DNA of 36,938 nt from Candidatus Bathyarchaeota archaeon (GTDB lineage: Archaea; Thermoproteota; Bathyarchaeia; 40CM-2-53-6). Location of the stretch: positions 1-36,938 of the forward strand of contig VBAY01000034.1 of NCBI GenBank assembly GCA_005883085.1, in the 5' to 3' direction. Shown piece by piece: positions 16,204-23,833 of the stretch (positions are counted from its first letter, which is position 1; the number at the start of each line of letters is the position of its first letter). A model generated the notes under the pieces. The model did no database searches, was not told where the DNA came from, and worked only from the letters and a program-made list of their open reading frames with translations. The position numbers and the translations under genes are program-made.

Positions 16204-16316
16204 GGCGCCTCCAAGACCGCGCTCGTTACACAGCCAGATGGCTGATTAGCTATCATCGTGGGCCGCTGGAACCTTTAGAAATAAAGAGATTGAAGGAGGG
16301 AGCGGCCCCTGAAAAG

Positions 16317-17048
16317 ATGACGGTCAGAGCAGTCCCCCTAGCGGTACCGGAAGAGGTTTTCCTTCGGGACACGGACAGAAAACGGGCCAAGAAAGGAATC
16401 CTAGGCGGAGCAGAGGAGCGGATTGTATTCGCTAAGAAGATCTTTCTGCCCTATCTCGATTTCACTTACCGGTTTCCTTCGGAACGGGGCCTGCTGTCAA
16501 AGCAGATAGTGATGAGCGAGGGCCGGTCAACGGTATTAGCCTTGCGAGAGGCGAACTTCGGCTTCGATCCCAGACTAGTAGAGCTGGCCCCGATGCTTGC
16601 TGAAATGGAATTGGACTCTGCATCAATCATTAACGGGGTTGAATCCACGGTCTTGGTTAGCGAACGGTTGGCTGAGCTCAAGAATCTCCTGAGAGATTAT
16701 GAGGTCCAGTCAGAAGAGAGATCGGAACAGTACGAGGCTCTTCCAAAGGAGAGTCCGACGAGAGAGAATCTGAAAGAGAATATTGAGTTCTTGCGGAAGA
16801 CGAAGTTGTTGCGATGGAAGATGTTTGCCGACGGGCTGCAACTCCCCACAAAACTCGATCTCGACAAGCTAGAACTCCTCAACGGGACGCTGTTTTACAT
16901 GCCCTATTTTATCGCAAAACTCTCGCGTGGAGGAGAATCACGCTATATTGTCTGGAACCACGAAGGCAGAGAAGATGACACGATCGCGGACGAGATGACG
17001 AAAAACAAGAAGTTCCGAACCCTCATCGAAACCCACGTGATTCCATAG
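16317..17048 (+). CDS. Uncharacterised protein, mixed alpha/beta with a charged helical middle
   Basis: I do not recognise a family. The frame is open from TTG 16290, but a TATA-like TTTAGAAAT (16274-16282) predicts a transcript start near 16303, so ATG 16317 (243 residues) is preferred. The N-terminal third reads as beta-strand rich (RIVFAKKIFLPYLDFTYRF). The centre (about 110-185 from the TTG start) is rich in Glu and Lys and probably coiled coil (KNLLRDYEVQSEERSEQYE). The C-terminal part has a hydrophobic GTLFYMPYFIAKLS strand and a charged end. The pattern suggests a cytoplasmic protein, possibly an accessory part of an ATPase or membrane complex. It stands between two membrane-protein genes. 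Confidence 0.6.
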   Translation: MTVRAVPLAVPEEVFLRDTDRKRAKKGILGGAEERIVFAKKIFLPYLDFTYRFPSERGLLSKQIVMSEGRSTVLALREANFGFDPRLVELAPMLAEMELDSASIINGVESTVLVSERLAELKNLLRDYEVQSEERSEQYEALPKESPTRENLKENIEFLRKTKLLRWKMFADGLQLPTKLDLDKLELLNGTLFYMPYFIAKLSRGGESRYIVWNHEGREDDTIADEMTKNKKFRTLIETHVIP

Positions 17049-17118
17049 ACAGCCAAAGTTGCCTGTAAAACCATCATAGTGATATAGCAGATTACACGGT
17101 CTCTCCGTGACTGCGACA

Positions 17119-17709
17119 ATGGCCTACTGCTGGAAATGCGGAGCTCAGCTCTACGACAACTCCTCCTTCTGCCATGGCTGCGGAGCGCCAGCAAAACCCC
17201 CTCCAACAATGGCTTCGGGTAGCCAGACAGGCTTCGACCGTCTCAAAGACGACAGAGCATTCCAAGACCTCTGGGTAAAACGCGTCATTGCCTATGTCGT
17301 CGATGTGGCTATCGTATCGGTTGCAGTGTATTTTCTCCTACTCGTCACGGCCCTTCCTGCGCTCCTAGCCGTCTTTTTCGGCCAGACATTCCCCTTTGCA
17401 TGGTTCTGGGGGTTCTGGCTCGGCGGAATCGCGCCGCTAATCGTTCTAGCTTATTTTGTTCTAGCTGAAGCATTGTTTGAGCGGACAATCGGAAAGGAGA
17501 TAATGGGTTTGAGAGTTGCGAGGCTGGATGGCAAACGCGTCGACCTTTGGTCCTCGCTTGTCAGAAACGTTTCAAAGATTGCTTTCATCCTTCTGGTTCT
17601 TGACGTGGCAGTGGGTCTCGGGACCCATGGGGATGGTCGGCAAAAATACAGCGACCGCTATATTGGAACCACGGTCGAAACCACGAGCACCAACAGAATT
17701 ATTTCCTAA
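17119..17709 (+). CDS. Zinc-ribbon RDD-family membrane protein
   Basis: From ATG 17119 the product is 196 residues and starts MAYCWKCGAQL. The zinc ribbon uses CWKC and CHGC within the first 25 residues. An RDD domain follows: the first helix WVKRVIAYVVDVAIVSVAVYF contains the Arg and Asp of the family, a second hydrophobic region covers FFGQTFPFAWFWGFW, and the diagnostic RTIGKEIMGLRVARLDG loop leads to a last helix and a DRYIGT ending. RDD proteins are thought to be transporters or membrane adaptors. GTG 17107 is an alternative start; a TATA-like GATATAGC near 17083 favours the ATG. Confidence 0.8.
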   Translation: MAYCWKCGAQLYDNSSFCHGCGAPAKPPPTMASGSQTGFDRLKDDRAFQDLWVKRVIAYVVDVAIVSVAVYFLLLVTALPALLAVFFGQTFPFAWFWGFWLGGIAPLIVLAYFVLAEALFERTIGKEIMGLRVARLDGKRVDLWSSLVRNVSKIAFILLVLDVAVGLGTHGDGRQKYSDRYIGTTVETTSTNRIIS

Positions 17710-17805
17710 CGGGATATAGATCTCTACCAGAGTCATCCACGATCGTACGGGCCATTCTAGAGAAAAGAAATCAGCTTATTATCCTCAAACCTTCGCATTC
17801 ACGAG

Positions 17806-17925
17806 GGTGCTGCATCTTGGGGTCTAAGCCGGCTAACCGCGGAGAGAAGAAGAGTCGTAGTTCCCGCGGGAGAATAGAAATCGCTCATGATTCTATGGAA
17901 AACTCGATGCTCGGCAACCCCGTAG
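17806..17925 (+). ncRNA. Candidate structured non-coding RNA (three-way-junction fold)
   Basis: The gap between the RDD and DUF2110 genes holds nested complementary segments. An outer helix pairs GGGGT (17819-17823) with ACCCC (17917-17921), extended by GCCG (17828-17831) with CGGC (17912-17915). Inside are two hairpins: CCGCGG (17837-17842) with CCGCGG (17864-17869), and ATAGAAATC (17874-17882) with GATTCTAT (17889-17896, one bulge). A TATA-like GCTTATTATCC (17774-17785) predicts a transcript start near 17806. No ORF of note occupies the stretch. It is not a tRNA (no T-arm) and I cannot match SRP, RNase P or box C/D RNA. Function unknown. Confidence 0.4.
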
Positions 17926-17948
17926 ATGAGAACACGTTGTGACGAGTT

Positions 17949-18707
17949 CTACAGTTTGACAGGGGTTCTGTAGGACTTCAAGCCCACCCCTCTAAGCCGA
18001 TTACCAATCTTCGCGATAACTCCTGGCGCTTCGGTGCCAATCTTGCACAGGACGGATTGAACGAAGAGAGAAAGACTCTCCACCTTCACAACGTCGCTCT
18101 CCAGGCCCGAAGCCCTCACAGCATTCTCCACGAAGGCTCTGTCGGCTCCTACAACGATTACTCTGTCAAAGGGATATTTTCTCCACGAAACAAGATTGTC
18201 CCTCGCCTGATCATCTAGTTCAACAGAGATGTTTTCGCCTTCAAGTTCAGTCACGATCATCTTCAGTGGGACACAGTCGACCAGTGCATTCGCGTCAAGG
18301 ATCTCTCTAGCAGACCTCGGTTCTCCATCGGCTAACTGAGCCCGCATTCTGTGGAGTGGATACAGCGCGTCTTTGGGTCTCGGGTCTTGGATTCCAATGT
18401 CAACGTAGACCCCGTAACCGATCCGGCCGGCACCTGCGATGAAACCTCTTACGACATCCCACTTTTCCAAATTCGCGCGAGATAGAGGAGCTTCACCAAG
18501 CTCCTGTCTGAGGAGGTTGAGAAACGCGTCCGCATCTTTACCTCTAGCCTTAACTTGGAGCCATTGTCCTTGCTGGCCAAAGTCCGACTCTACCTCAAGC
18601 CCGTTGGCTTTCTCAGAGAGAACCTTAGCGATGAGCTGTGAGCCTTGTTTGAGTATTTGTGGGGGAAATTTCTCGGCGAGGGTGGCGATCTGCCACTCCT
18701 CTACCAC
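17949..18707 (-). CDS. DUF2110 family archaeal protein
   Basis: The 252-residue protein matches the archaeal DUF2110 family, which tends to lie beside the TFE and Trm56 genes. Recognisable parts are the GFIAGAGRIGYGVYVDIGI segment and PKDALYPLHRMRAQLADG in the middle, and a C-terminal VVGADRAFVENAVRASGL followed by KIGTEAPGVIAKIGNRLRG. The region has an OB-fold or S1-like feel, and an RNA-related role is suspected but unproven. GTG 18707 lies 31 nt after the TFE stop, so the genes are probably co-transcribed. The stop codon sits within an inverted repeat CTACAG/CTGTAG (about 17950-17973) that may aid termination. Confidence 0.78.
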   Translation of the reverse strand: MVEEWQIATLAEKFPPQILKQGSQLIAKVLSEKANGLEVESDFGQQGQWLQVKARGKDADAFLNLLRQELGEAPLSRANLEKWDVVRGFIAGAGRIGYGVYVDIGIQDPRPKDALYPLHRMRAQLADGEPRSAREILDANALVDCVPLKMIVTELEGENISVELDDQARDNLVSWRKYPFDRVIVVGADRAFVENAVRASGLESDVVKVESLSLFVQSVLCKIGTEAPGVIAKIGNRLRGVGLKSYRTPVKL

Positions 18708-18738
18708 TTGCTACAGCCTCGGAGGAAACCCGGTTTAG

Positions 18739-19266
18739 TTAGGGTGCGAATGCTGCAGGCCGTTCTTGGAGTTCGGACTCTATCTTTTTCGATAGATCCT
18801 CTAGCACCTGGACTGTCCTGCTGTTGTCCTCGCTGATTAGTTGGCCGTTGCAGCTACTGCATCGGAACGCTGACTCCATGGCTTCCTCGAAAGTCACTCT
18901 GACGGTGAGGCATCCTTTGCACATGAAGAAGCTGTGTCCCTTCTCGTATTCGAGGCGTGCTCGCATCTTTTCCAGAGCCTTCTTTTTTCTGCTTCTTACG
19001 AAAGCATCCAGCTGGTCTGGTTGAAGCTTCCAGTGATAGATGAACCAGCCGGTCTTCTCATCACGGCTCCGGACAACGGTGACTAAGGCGTGGTTGTAGA
19101 GCTTGTAGAGGACCCTGCGGGCGGCGTTCAGCTTGACATTCGCGTTTACCGCGATAATATCATCAGTAGTTGTTCCAGCGTCTGATAGTGCTTGGACGAC
19201 GCTGAGAGCTTCCTGTCCGCCGAAGAAGCTTGCCAGTCGTTCAAGATCATCATGATTAGACCCCAT
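18739..19266 (-). CDS. tfe: Transcription factor E (TFE alpha)
   Basis: TFE helps TBP and TFB open the promoter and joins RNA polymerase at the clamp. The N-terminal extended winged helix (about residues 8-85) includes the recognition region LNAARRVLYKLYNHALVTVVRS. A charged linker helix (SRKKKALEKMRARLEYEK) leads to the zinc ribbon with CKGC and CSSC (about 114-143). The C-terminal tail is short and acidic or helical. At 175 residues it is a normal archaeal TFE. It is divergent from trm56 and upstream of DUF2110. Candidate TATA boxes are at 19311-19322 and AATATA near 19298. Confidence 0.93.
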   Translation of the reverse strand: MGSNHDDLERLASFFGGQEALSVVQALSDAGTTTDDIIAVNANVKLNAARRVLYKLYNHALVTVVRSRDEKTGWFIYHWKLQPDQLDAFVRSRKKKALEKMRARLEYEKGHSFFMCKGCLTVRVTFEEAMESAFRCSSCNGQLISEDNSRTVQVLEDLSKKIESELQERPAAFAP

Positions 19267-19310
19267 ACTCGCAAAAATCCCTCGTTGACACCCTATATTG
19301 TGCGGTTCTC

Positions 19311-19322
19311 CAATTTAATCTA
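19311..19322. promoter_or_regulatory. Divergent TATA region between tfe and trm56
   Basis: CAATTTAATCTA is centred near 19316. Rightward it predicts a transcript start near 19342, 8 nt before trm56 ATG 19350. Leftward it could serve tfe with a leader of about 25 nt. Confidence 0.45.
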
Positions 19323-19349
19323 TTAGGCTCTGAAGACGTATTCCTAATC

Positions 19350-19883
19350 ATGGCGAGGCTAGTTGTGCTCCGCATCGGGCATAGGTTCTTCAGGGATTCG
19401 AGGGTGACGACTCATGTCTGTCTCACAGCTCGGGCGCTTGGTGCTGACGGTGTAATCATAGCCGATAGGGAGGATAAGACGGTTGAAGCTACTATCAGGG
19501 AAGTTGGAAAGAGGTTCGGCGGAAACTTCTCTGTCGAGTCCGGAAAACCATGGAAGAAGACGATTAGAGACTGGAAGGAAGTAGGGGGGAAGGTGGTGCA
19601 TTTGACCGCTTATGGCATGAAGCTGCCTCATGTGATTCAGGAGATTGATGACACTGACACCGACATACTCGTAGTGGTCGGGTCAGAGAAAATGCCTGGG
19701 GAAGTTTTCAAACTTGCAGACTGGAACATCTCAGTGACGAACCAGCCGATGAGCGAGGTCGCCGCTCTAGCCGTATTTCTCGACTGGCACTTCCAACACA
19801 GCGCCTTCGACAAGGCCTTTCCAAACGGACAGGTCCAGATTGTTCCATCAAGTGATCGGAAGAATATTCAACATCTCAGCTAA
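19350..19883 (+). CDS. trm56: tRNA (cytidine(56)-2'-O)-methyltransferase
   Basis: Trm56 is the archaeal SPOUT methyltransferase that methylates the 2'-OH of C56 in the T-loop of tRNA. The N-terminus LVVLRIGHRFFRDSRVTTHVCLTARALGA is highly characteristic. The C-terminal trefoil-knot SAM site reads LVVVGSEKMPGEVFKLADWNISVTNQPMSEVAALAVFLDWHF. At 177 residues it is complete. It heads an operon with nadC, which starts 18 nt after its stop. Confidence 0.95.
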   Translation: MARLVVLRIGHRFFRDSRVTTHVCLTARALGADGVIIADREDKTVEATIREVGKRFGGNFSVESGKPWKKTIRDWKEVGGKVVHLTAYGMKLPHVIQEIDDTDTDILVVVGSEKMPGEVFKLADWNISVTNQPMSEVAALAVFLDWHFQHSAFDKAFPNGQVQIVPSSDRKNIQHLS

Positions 19884-19901
19884 AACGAGGCAACGTGTAG
19901 T

Positions 19902-20750
19902 ATGTTCATCGAGGAAACATTGGAAAAATTTCTCGACGAGGACATTGGCCAAGGAGATATCACTACTGACGCTCTTGTTGATTCGAAGTTAAGGGCTACT
20001 GGGCAGGTCGTTTGCAAAGAACGAGCCGTAATTGCGGGCTTGTCCGAATCCATCATCCTTCTCAAGCTCCTAGGCTGCGAGGGAAAATCCAAGTTCCGGG
20101 AAGGACAAGAGGTCCCGGCCGGAACCATTATTCTAGAAGCGGATGGTTCTGGGAGTTCTCTTTTGAAAGTGGAACGTGTGCTGTTGAACATGCTCTCTCA
20201 CATGTCAGGAGTGGCAACTGCAACTGCTGAGCTTGTAGAAATCGCAAAGAAGAATGGGAGTTCGGCCAGAATCGCCTGTACGAGAAAGACCCTTCCCGGT
20301 CTCAGGTACTTCGAAAAACGAGCGGTCGAGCTAGGAGGCGGCGATACCCACCGTCTCAGGCTTGACGATGCTGTCTTGATCAAGGACAATCATCTGGAAC
20401 TAGCAGGCTCCATAACTGAGTCTGTTAGAAAAGCGAAGGCCAAGGTGAGCTTCACCAAGAAGATAGAAGTTGAAGCAACTAGCCCAGACCAGGCCGTGGA
20501 GGCAGGGTTGGCTGGAGCCGACATTATCCTTCTGGACAATATGACACCTCAAGATGTGAAAAAGTCGTTGAACCTGTTGGAAGCTAAGAAGCTTCGAGTT
20601 CATCTGTTGACAGAAGTGTCCGGTGGCATTACGAGAGAGAACCTCTTGAGCTACGTCAAGACGGGCGTGGACGTGATCTCCGTCGGATCGATAACTCATT
20701 CCGCTAAGGCAATTGACATGAGTCTGGAACTCCACTCTGTCAAGAAATAG
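19902..20750 (+). CDS. nadC: Nicotinate-nucleotide diphosphorylase (carboxylating), quinolinate phosphoribosyltransferase
   Basis: NadC converts quinolinate and PRPP to nicotinate mononucleotide, the last shared step of de novo NAD synthesis. The protein (282 residues) begins with the usual LDEDIGQGDITTDAL. It carries the substrate-binding TRKTLPGLRYFEKRAVELGGGDTHR and LIKDNH motifs (about residues 126-168), then EVEATSPDQA, ADIILLDNM and the C-terminal SGGITRENL and VDVISVGSITHSAKAIDMSLE. All key residues look intact. nadA and nadB are not in the window. It is co-transcribed with trm56 by spacing. Confidence 0.95.
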   Translation: MFIEETLEKFLDEDIGQGDITTDALVDSKLRATGQVVCKERAVIAGLSESIILLKLLGCEGKSKFREGQEVPAGTIILEADGSGSSLLKVERVLLNMLSHMSGVATATAELVEIAKKNGSSARIACTRKTLPGLRYFEKRAVELGGGDTHRLRLDDAVLIKDNHLELAGSITESVRKAKAKVSFTKKIEVEATSPDQAVEAGLAGADIILLDNMTPQDVKKSLNLLEAKKLRVHLLTEVSGGITRENLLSYVKTGVDVISVGSITHSAKAIDMSLELHSVKK

Positions 20751-20795
20751 AGAGGCTTTGACAAAATCTGTCTTTGGGATAGTGTTCTGACTCGA

Positions 20796-21640
20796 ATGCT
20801 AAACAGCTGATCGAGAAGGCAGAACAAACCCGGGAGCTAGAACACCGGCTCAAGCCATCTCTCCGACTGAAAACTCAGGACGACATCTACAAGTTCATCC
20901 ATGATAGGGGTCTTGTCTCTGCTCTGGGAGGAAACGAGCTTCCAAGTTTCATCAGTGCAGTACTAGGTCGAGCCTGGAAGCCGTCTGCGAAAGGTTTCAC
21001 CGGATGGAATGATTGGTGGTCGATGAATATATCCGGCCAGTCAATGGCCCACGTCTCCCGTGAGGTCGAAGGAAGAAAGGACATTCTTGCAACAAGAATA
21101 TTCCGACGCACCAAGACCTTCGTCGCCAATGAACTCTGGCCGATTCTCGACATCACAGTAAAGCATCACCAAGAGCCTGCAGAGAAACGAAAGATCCTCT
21201 CAGAATTGGAACTGAAACTGCTGGAAACCATTGAGACCGAGGGTTCGATCCGGACTGATCAACTGAGAAAGAAGCTTAGACTCGGCGCAAAAGAAAACAA
21301 TTCGAGGTTCCACCGCTCGCTAAGTAACCTGGAAAGCTACGCGATGATAGTTGGTGTTGAAGATCCCCATCCAGAGAAACATATGCACGCTAACATTTGG
21401 CAGACATGGGACACGAGAACAGGTGAAGGGATCGATCGTATCGACCTCTCTTACCGCGAAGCGCTGGCCGAACTCCTCGAGAGAACTATCGATGCATGTG
21501 TTCTCGCTCACGAAGATCAGATGCGAAAGTGGTTCCGGTGGAGTGTCGACATGGAGGCAGCTAAAGGAGAATCGCTGAAGAACGGAGGAATCATAAAGGC
21601 AGGTCCCTTCATCATCGCGCCTCGAATCTCAAGATCCTGA
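20796..21640 (+). pseudogene. AlkZ-related (YcaQ-like winged-helix) protein with a damaged start
   Basis: The frame ending at TGA 21638-21640 is open back to a TAG at 20780-20782. It encodes family-like sequence well upstream of its first ATG (21023), including LVSALGGNELPSFISAVLG. The PSF/PSL segment, the later WNDWWS and the RTKTFVANELWPIL region resemble AlkZ-related proteins, relatives of the crosslink glycosylase AlkZ/YcaQ. Repeated winged helices follow (SIRTDQLRKKLRLGAKEN). No ATG, GTG or TTG occurs in frame before 21023. ATG 20796 would fit if one base had been lost in the AAA at 20801-20803; otherwise CTG 20807 or another rare start is used. It may be functional if the frameshift is a sequence error. 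Confidence 0.6.
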
Positions 21641-21703
21641 GATTCAATATTTGTGGACTATGCAGTGGTTTCTCTCTAGTTCCGAAGTCATCGGGTTGGG
21701 CGA

Positions 21704-21715
21704 TGTAGATTAAAG
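21704..21715 (+). promoter_or_regulatory. TATA box of the antiporter gene
   Basis: TGTAGATTAAAG is centred near 21710, which predicts a transcript start near 21736 and an 8-nt leader before ATG 21744. Confidence 0.45.
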
Positions 21716-21743
21716 CAACTCGCTAGAAATAACGTGGCGGACG

Positions 21744-22985
21744 ATGCCGTCGTTCGAACTTATTATCACGGCCTTTCTCGCGATCTCCCTGACGGCTTCC
21801 ATTATCTCCAGCAGGACTAGAACACCCTACACGATCGTTCTCGTCCTATTCGGATTGGCGATAGCTGGCTCGTATCTGCCCGGTCTCTTGGGGGTCAACC
21901 TTCTCTATGACAGCCTGATCGGCGGAGGGCTATTTGTTGGTCTGGTTCTTCCCCCGCTTCTCTTCGAGACTATGATGAACATTCGCTACGAGGATCTTCG
22001 TGCAGTTGTGAGGCCCGCCCTGCGTCTTGCAACGGTCGGGGTTGTAATTGCCACGATCGTCGGAGGACTGTTTCTATGGCAAATTGCCCAGCTGCCGCTC
22101 ACTTCCTCCTTCGTATTCGCGTCGCTAATTGCACCAACCGATACTGCTACGGTTCTTGAGATCTTCCGGAGAGCAAGGCTTCCTCGAAAGCTCTCGACGC
22201 TTATGGAGACAGAGGCCGCTTTCAACGATGCTACCGGAATCGCGATTTTCACGATAGTGATCACGTCTTACAGTGTCTCTCAACTCTCGCTCTTTCGGGC
22301 TGCTACGAGCTTCGTGACGATTCTCGGGGGAGGTGTCCTCGTGGGGCTGGCTGTCGCGCTTGGGGCTCATTTTCTATCGAGAATTGTGACAGATCCCATG
22401 TCTGAGACAATGATTACGATCACCACGGTGTACGGGTCCTTCACTGTTGCACAGGCTTTCGGGGTCTCAGGGTTGGTGGCGGTCGCTGTCGGAGGGTTGT
22501 ACTATGGGAACTCGACGGTGAAGACTTGGGTCCGCCCTCAAACAACTCGGATTGTCAGGAATTTCTGGCGCATAATGGCGTTCATCGCGAACTCTCTTGC
22601 CTTTCTCTACATTGGCCTTAGTACCGATCTCTCGAAGATAGTCGCCGATCTTCTTCCGATCGCAATCGCTTTTTCAGCCGTAATCCTCGCCCGTGTTGCG
22701 ACAGTATACCCTCTTCTCGGAACATCAAAGGTGGATAATGCCCCAGTTCCTAGATCTTGGAAGAACGTGGCACTCCTCGGAGGGGTGAAGGGCGCACTCT
22801 CAATCGCACTGGCAGCGTCTCTCCCAGCAAACACTCCTGCCAGGGATCTGATCACTTCCATGGTGCTGGGTGTTGCCTTTCTTTCCATTATTATACAGGG
22901 TTTCCTCCTGTCAAACTACACCGCGAGGAGGTTTCCGAGGAGGCCGAGCGGAGGATTACAAACAGTTCTATCAGCCAAGAGATAG
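21744..22985 (+). CDS. NhaP-type Na+/H+ antiporter (CPA1 family)
   Basis: The 413-residue integral membrane protein has about 12-13 hydrophobic helices. The CPA1 ion-site residues are present: Asn161-Asp162 in METEAAFNDATG and Asp133 in IAPTDTATV. They match N160/D161 and D132 of the Methanocaldococcus NhaP1, as I recall that numbering. The GVKGALSIALA segment near the C-terminus is also typical. There is no large cytoplasmic regulatory tail. It exchanges Na+ (or K+) for H+ to hold internal pH and ion balance. It has its own promoter and stands alone. Confidence 0.92.
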   Translation: MPSFELIITAFLAISLTASIISSRTRTPYTIVLVLFGLAIAGSYLPGLLGVNLLYDSLIGGGLFVGLVLPPLLFETMMNIRYEDLRAVVRPALRLATVGVVIATIVGGLFLWQIAQLPLTSSFVFASLIAPTDTATVLEIFRRARLPRKLSTLMETEAAFNDATGIAIFTIVITSYSVSQLSLFRAATSFVTILGGGVLVGLAVALGAHFLSRIVTDPMSETMITITTVYGSFTVAQAFGVSGLVAVAVGGLYYGNSTVKTWVRPQTTRIVRNFWRIMAFIANSLAFLYIGLSTDLSKIVADLLPIAIAFSAVILARVATVYPLLGTSKVDNAPVPRSWKNVALLGGVKGALSIALAASLPANTPARDLITSMVLGVAFLSIIIQGFLLSNYTARRFPRRPSGGLQTVLSAKR

Positions 22986-23151
22986 AAGCGATATTCTCAA
23001 CCTTCAGAAAGCATGGCTAAGCCAGCACATAGGATCTGCAGTGCAGGTTCTGTGCAGGTGCTTTACAGGAGGTCGCGAGAACTTTTGAAACAGTGGAACA
23101 AGTTACACTCACGGTAAGTTCCCCGTCTGCACATACTATGCAGGAAGAAGC

Positions 23152-23691
23152 ATGAAGAAAATCGCATTCTCTCTCTGCCTGGTAATAGTGTCCTTAGTGG
23201 CTCTCAATGTCGCCCTTCTCGCCCATGCACCCCCGAATACTCCACCCGTCATCGGAACCCCTGTTATCCAACCATCTTCAGCAACCTACAGTACCCCGGC
23301 AACAGTCTACGTGAACGTTACTGACCAGCACTCAGGTGTACAAAACGTGACCATCATTTACACGACTGACAACTGGAAAATGGTTAACGCGACTCTTCTC
23401 GCCTCATACAATGCCACAACTACCACTGCCACTGCTCAGATACCAGCACTGGCAACCGGAGGCCACGTAGCATTCTATGTTGTGGCCTTTAACGGCAACG
23501 GCATTAAGGGTGTCAACAATAACTCGGGAAGCTACTTCGGCTACGACGTCGCGGCACCTCCGTCACTAATCACAACAACGAATGGGTGGATAGTCACCGG
23601 CATAATCCTGGGAAGCTTAGGAGCATTCGCTGTCGCCGCACTGCATTTCCTCAGGAAGAAACCCGAGACCAGGTCTCACTCAACAAACTGA
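23152..23691 (+). CDS. Surface protein: signal peptide, Ig/fibronectin-like domain, C-terminal anchor
   Basis: The 179-residue protein starts with a cleavable-looking signal (MKKIAFSLCLVIVSLVALNVALLAHA). A Pro/Thr-rich segment then leads into a single strand-rich domain (about residues 35-135) resembling the Ig-like modules in which TYSTPATVYVNVTD is followed by VTIIYTTDNWKMVNATL. One transmembrane helix (about 145-168) and a basic tail (RKKPETR) place the domain outside the cell. Several N-x-S/T sites suggest glycosylation. The role is probably structural or adhesive. No clear TATA box is visible; GGAAG lies 7-11 nt before the ATG. Confidence 0.7.
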   Translation: MKKIAFSLCLVIVSLVALNVALLAHAPPNTPPVIGTPVIQPSSATYSTPATVYVNVTDQHSGVQNVTIIYTTDNWKMVNATLLASYNATTTTATAQIPALATGGHVAFYVVAFNGNGIKGVNNNSGSYFGYDVAAPPSLITTTNGWIVTGIILGSLGAFAVAALHFLRKKPETRSHSTN

Positions 23692-23833
23692 ATCCAATAG
23701 TGCAAACTCACAGTACAAACAACGGCAGCCACCAAACTCCACATTTTTTCCGCGGGAGGCCCCATCCTTACCTTCCCTCGTATCAAGATCGAGATGTCAA
23801 CAATTAATGACCAGGCGCATTCCGATCTGAGCT

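Noticed and set aside
17921-17945. Possible box C/D RNA signature (AGATGAGA)
   Set aside because: The C-box match is imperfect and no D box or guide layout accompanies it.
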